From NCBI GenBank assembly GCA_028715095.1, contig JAQUSM010000027.1:1-9599 (forward strand): DNA of 9,599 bases. Reading direction: 5' to 3'. The position numbers were made by a program, and so were the translations under genes. Shown piece by piece: positions 6,639-9,599 of this stretch. The stretch is from Candidatus Omnitrophota bacterium (lineage in GTDB: Bacteria > Omnitrophota > Gorgyraeia > Gygaellales > Profunditerraquicolaceae). Within the stretch, counting starts at the first letter, position 1; each line of letters begins with the position of its first letter. A model generated the notes under the pieces. It worked only from the letters and a program-made list of their open reading frames with translations, made no database searches and had not been told where the DNA came from.

Positions 6639-7220
6639 ATGAAAAACATGCTTATTTGCGTGGTTCTTGTGGCGGCTGTTTTTTGCGCAACAAGTGCCTG
6701 GGCTGCGGCAAGCCAAACTGTTACTGTTAATGCCACTGTCCCTACTATGACCGGGGGATTAACTGTCACTGTCAGTAAAGTCACCGGGACTGTTTGGACT
6801 ACTGCTTCAACGATTAGTTTTGGGACCTTGACCTGGGACAGCATAAATAAAATCTTTTTGCCTGCAAGTTATTATGCTGTGGATGTTGGGGTAACGGATA
6901 ATTCCGGCACTGTCTGGACTTTGACGCATACACGCGTATCGCTTCAGAAGGACGCGACCAACAATTTAAACGGTAAGGTCAATGTTTCTTTCAACAAGCA
7001 AACCAGCAGTACTGTCGGCACTGAGTTAGCTAAGTATAGTTTTGGAAACAGCCAGAATATTGCTTACACCAAGACGCAGTTAACCGGAGGCTGGTTACGT
7101 ATATATTACGGAATTGGCACTGGAGAAGCAGGTAATGACGCTACGGGAGTAACGCCGATCGGCCTGGATACGCCGGCGGGCACTTACACCGGTTCTGTTA
7201 CCATCACACTTACGCCGTAA
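6639..7220 (+). CDS. Secreted Thr/Ser-rich pilin-like subunit, candidate major fibre subunit
   Basis: A 193-residue exported protein. Residues 1-22 form a signal peptide (MKN start, LICVVLVAAVF core, cleavage near SAWA). The mature part is about 170 residues, Thr/Ser/Gly-rich, without cysteine, dominated by alternating beta-type patterns, and ends with PAGTYTGSVTITLTP. That ending is typical of small beta-sandwich fimbrial or spore-coat-U-type subunits and echoes the domain ends of the preceding 465-residue protein. No type IV prepilin motif is present. Together with the downstream chaperone this suggests the main structural subunit of a surface fibre; the specific family is not recognised. 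The start is set at 6639 by an excellent SD. An in-frame ATG at 6585, with its own GGAGGAGGG 7-15 nt upstream, would add 18 residues before the signal peptide and is less likely. It lies 69 nt after the upstream gene. Confidence 0.8.
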   Translation: MKNMLICVVLVAAVFCATSAWAAASQTVTVNATVPTMTGGLTVTVSKVTGTVWTTASTISFGTLTWDSINKIFLPASYYAVDVGVTDNSGTVWTLTHTRVSLQKDATNNLNGKVNVSFNKQTSSTVGTELAKYSFGNSQNIAYTKTQLTGGWLRIYYGIGTGEAGNDATGVTPIGLDTPAGTYTGSVTITLTP

Positions 7221-7261
7221 TCAACCAGTATCTTGGCTTAAGTATTACAAAAGGGGGTATT

Positions 7262-8146
7262 TTGTTATCATCGATTCGTCTTATAGGCACTTGCTTATTT
7301 CTTATGGGCAGCCTTCTTGTTTCTGTCGCGCGGGCAGATAAGCTGCCTTTTATGAATCAGTCAAAAATCAGGATTGTGGCTGCTCCCGGAGAGCGCGCAT
7401 TCGGAGAAATTACGCTGGATAATCCGACTGATCAGAGTAAAAGCATGCGGCTTTATCTGGAGGATTGGTATTATCTGCCTGGAGGAGAGGGGGCCAAGGA
7501 GTTTCTTCCTGCCGGCTCAACTCCTGCTTCAGCTTGTTCATGGATAACTTTTTCTCCGGCAGAGGTAACTCTGCCGGCATTCGGGAAACAGAGGATAAGC
7601 TATTCAGTCAATATCCCTTCTGATGCTGCCGGAGCGCGTTTTGCCTCCCTGTTTTTTGAAACAGCAATAGGCAAAGGTTCTCTTGTGGATTCCGGCCGTT
7701 CCGCGGGGCTGGATGTTAATGTCAGAGTGGCTACTTTATTTTATGTCGAAGTAAAGGGGACGGTCTCAAGGAGAGCTGAAGTAAACAATTTAAATATCCA
7801 GCCTTCAAAAGACGCAAAAGATGGTTTGGATATAACCCTGGAGTTTGAGAATACCGGCAATACGGATATAACTACCTCCGGTAGTTTCAGCCTTATGAAT
7901 AGTGATGGGATAGTCAGCGCCCGGGGGGCTTTTAATAATGTTTATACTTTCCCGGGCGGTAAGGGAAGTTTATTGGGCACCTGGAAAGATGAAATTCCCG
8001 CCGGAGATTATGATCTGGTAATAACCGTTGATCTTGGTAAAGCGCTTACGGACGCAGGAATGGGCAGGGGGCCTGTGATTACCAAAGAGGCCTCGGTTAC
8101 GATAGGAGAGAATAATAAAATTGTCCAAGTCGGCAAGCTTCATTAA
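7262..8146 (+). CDS. PapD-like periplasmic fimbrial chaperone (divergent)
   Basis: A 294-residue exported protein. TTG 7262 is used as start, preceded by AAGGGGG (7251-7257); the signal peptide runs to about residue 25 (VARA, then DKLPF). The N-terminal domain follows the PapD/FimC or DUF916-like plan: G-x-x-x-x-G-E-I-T-L-x-N at 43-54, S-x-W-I-x-F-S-P at 93-99, a beta strand leading to NIPSDAAGARFASLFFE at 117-133. The second half is another Ig-like domain with an F-x-N-T-G-N motif. In classical systems such chaperones donate a G1 strand to complete pilin subunits and hand them to the outer-membrane usher. At ~270 mature residues it is longer than typical PapD (~215-220), and the Arg/Lys anchor residues cannot be located with confidence. 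Neighbours (pilin upstream, outer-membrane protein downstream with a 26-nt overlap) support the role. Confidence 0.72.
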   Translation: MLSSIRLIGTCLFLMGSLLVSVARADKLPFMNQSKIRIVAAPGERAFGEITLDNPTDQSKSMRLYLEDWYYLPGGEGAKEFLPAGSTPASACSWITFSPAEVTLPAFGKQRISYSVNIPSDAAGARFASLFFETAIGKGSLVDSGRSAGLDVNVRVATLFYVEVKGTVSRRAEVNNLNIQPSKDAKDGLDITLEFENTGNTDITTSGSFSLMNSDGIVSARGAFNNVYTFPGGKGSLLGTWKDEIPAGDYDLVITVDLGKALTDAGMGRGPVITKEASVTIGENNKIVQVGKLH

Positions 8147-9599
8147 AATTTTGTTTATCCCCAGGAGATTACCTGAAAAACTTTCTTTTAGTTTGGAATC
8201 ATCCTTCCTGATTTTTGCATTTTTTTTTTGCATTATCGTAAATCCTCAACCGGTTTTTGCTTATAGCCAGATTGCCGGATACCTCTGTGAAGAAGGTATC
8301 AAGGATCTGAAAAAAGGCAATTTTCAGCAGGCTGAAGAGGAATTTAATAGAGCCCTTATCGCTGAACCCGGTTACCCTCCCGCAATCTACTATCTTGGGC
8401 TCATCAGTGAAGAATTAAATAAAGGCGCCGCTGGCAGCAGTAAACCTGCTCTTCCTGATCGTCCTTCTCCTGCCGGATTGGATAGGCAGGCGGTAATGGA
8501 GAATGCCCTTGACCAGGTTAAGGTCAAGAAAACTATCGAAAAAGAGGGAATAAGCCCTTCCCAGATCTTTATCCCGGAGTTGAGAGAAGCAGGCGAATCC
8601 GGTACTAACGCAAAAATAAAAACCCAGGCAATTTATTTACTTAATGACCCCAGGCTTCCTATGCAGCAGCCTATTGAGATTGAAGAAGGCAAGTATGTTA
8701 TTATTACCGGCAGTAATATCAAGCGTTTTCTGGTTGTCCAGCCGGATATCCTCTATGCGGAAAGGTTAAATGATAATGAGATTTCTGTTACGGCTAAGAA
8801 TAGGGGCTTAGCCTCTATTATCATCTGGGATGATAATGGCCGCACGAGCATTGAATGTACCGGTATTATGCCGGTCACTGATTCTCCGACCCTGGAAGAA
8901 ACAATGCGCAAGGAAGAGGAAAACATGGGTAATTTCAAGTTCCGCTATAATTTAGACTGGTATTCTTATTATACTGGCCGCAGGCTGCAAACAGTCAGGC
9001 GTAACGGAACTTACTCTTGGATCCATAATTTAAATATGTATGGGGCCACTCCTTATGGGTTAGTTGACGCGGCGATAACAGAGAGGACCCTTTCTACCTC
9101 CACTGATATGACCTATGTCAGCGCGGGCCTGACTAATGGTAAACTGGGTGATTTTAAAGGATTTAACCTGCGGGCGGGAGATTACAATCCTTATTTTAAT
9201 AATTTGGCTATACCCGGGGCGGATTTAAGGGGTGTTTATTTTTATTCGCCTGCTTTCGACAATAAGTTTGATTATACCTTCTTTTGGGGTAGAGAAAACG
9301 GCGGCCGTTACGGCACATTGGCTACGGAAACCTTTGATAAAGCGCAGCATTCATTTATGAGCGGCATTAATTTAAACTTTTCTCCTGAAACCTGGCAGAA
9401 TTATAAGTTTAGCGTGGCTCACGGATGGGGCCGCGACCGGCAGGATTTCCTTAAAGATTATGCGTATGATTTAATTGGGAGCTGGAATGTTAAAAACTAT
9501 GGTTATAGTTATGAAATCGCCAGCGATACTAAGAACCTGGCCCAGATATTGACCAGCCGTTATAATGGGACCGACCTTTATGTGGACCTGCAATTCAGG
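8121..9599 (+). CDS. TPR + pilus-assembly N-domain + outer-membrane beta-barrel protein, candidate usher-like assembly platform (3' end outside window)
   Basis: An open frame of 493 codons runs off the right edge without a stop. TTG 8121 is the likely start: AGGAGAG lies at 8104-8110 and the frame gives a basic n-region, then a hydrophobic segment and signal-peptidase site near residue 47 (PVFA, then YSQ). Order after the signal: one TPR-like helix pair at about 50-101 (GYLCEEGIKDLKKGNFQQAE..., AEPGYPPAIYYLG), a polar linker, a domain at about 184-253 with the pattern of the pilus-assembly N-domain (PF13629-like, as in CpaC/RcpA secretins: V-x-x-P-D-x-L, then G-x-A-S-I-I-I-W-D-D-x-G), then from about 268 long alternating aromatic strands typical of an outer-membrane barrel, including GDYNPYFNNLAIPGADLRGV. 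That last segment recalls the GD...RG region of FimD-type ushers, by eye only. No secretin core is visible so far. It overlaps the chaperone gene by 26 nt. Confidence 0.75.
   Translation, partial: MSKSASFIKILFIPRRLPEKLSFSLESSFLIFAFFFCIIVNPQPVFAYSQIAGYLCEEGIKDLKKGNFQQAEEEFNRALIAEPGYPPAIYYLGLISEELNKGAAGSSKPALPDRPSPAGLDRQAVMENALDQVKVKKTIEKEGISPSQIFIPELREAGESGTNAKIKTQAIYLLNDPRLPMQQPIEIEEGKYVIITGSNIKRFLVVQPDILYAERLNDNEISVTAKNRGLASIIIWDDNGRTSIECTGIMPVTDSPTLEETMRKEEENMGNFKFRYNLDWYSYYTGRRLQTVRRNGTYSWIHNLNMYGATPYGLVDAAITERTLSTSTDMTYVSAGLTNGKLGDFKGFNLRAGDYNPYFNNLAIPGADLRGVYFYSPAFDNKFDYTFFWGRENGGRYGTLATETFDKAQHSFMSGINLNFSPETWQNYKFSVAHGWGRDRQDFLKDYAYDLIGSWNVKNYGYSYEIASDTKNLAQILTSRYNGTDLYVDLQFR
8220..8229 (+). 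repeat. T10 homopolymer inside the signal-peptide codons of the barrel gene
   Basis: Ten consecutive T (part of codons for AFFFC, about residues 33-38) lie early in the reading frame. Homopolymers of this length are prone to slipped-strand mispairing. A one-base change would shift the frame before the mature protein begins, switching off the outer-membrane protein. Equally it may just be chance use of TTT codons in a hydrophobic core. Confidence 0.6.

Noticed and set aside
6639..7220. Type IV pilin or pseudopilin
   Set aside because: No G-F-x-x-x-E prepilin cleavage motif or long N-terminal helix; the N-terminus is an ordinary Sec signal peptide.
1..9599. CRISPR arrays, tRNA/rRNA genes, insertion sequences or attachment sites
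   Set aside because: No spaced direct repeats, clover-leaf sequences, transposase-like frames or terminal inverted repeats were seen.

Overview
The window looks like part of a chromosome from a Gram-negative (two-membrane) bacterium with moderate GC. The evidence for an outer membrane is a beta-barrel gene and several Sec signal peptides feeding what looks like periplasmic fibre assembly. The gene style recalls uncultivated candidate phyla such as Omnitrophota, but this is a guess: no ribosomal or other phylogenetic marker is present. All genes are on the + strand.

Region 1 (1-4956) is a tightly packed housekeeping run: the tail of a thioredoxin reductase-like gene, GTP-dependent PEP carboxykinase (pckG), SAICAR synthetase (purC), a multi-pass membrane protein of the LPG-synthase-TM/UPF0104 flippase-like family, a YacP/Rae1-like NYN endoribonuclease and an MBL-fold metallohydrolase. 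Junctions are stop-start contacts, a 2-nt gap, or overlaps of 11, 56 and 13 nt, so one polycistronic transcript with translational coupling is likely. The genes share no obvious pathway.

Region 2 (4957-5171) is a compact regulatory intergenic region. A near-consensus promoter (TTGACA-17-TAAAGT with an extended -10) is followed by a purine-looped hairpin and a strong intrinsic terminator at about 5130. It therefore encodes either a roughly 100-nt small RNA or a terminated leader. A second promoter (TTGAAA-17-TACAAT) sits immediately after it and would start transcription only a few bases before the next ATG, which has no Shine-Dalgarno sequence. That gene may be expressed from a leaderless mRNA.

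Region 3 (5172-9599, running off the end) is an export and fibre-assembly operon resembling, but not matching, a chaperone-usher pilus locus. It encodes a secreted protein of three ~154-residue beta-rich repeats (candidate tip or minor subunit), a small Thr-rich secreted subunit with a near-perfect ribosome-binding site (candidate major pilin), a PapD-like periplasmic chaperone with a TTG start, and a large outer-membrane protein. In the expected usher position, that last protein combines a TPR, a pilus-assembly N-domain of the kind seen in CpaC/RcpA secretins, and a beta-barrel. The proposed logic is Sec export of subunits, escort by the chaperone, and delivery to the barrel protein. Translation signals run from no SD for the minor subunit, to a perfect SD for the major subunit, to TTG starts for the assembly machinery. 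This operon is the most interesting content of the window.
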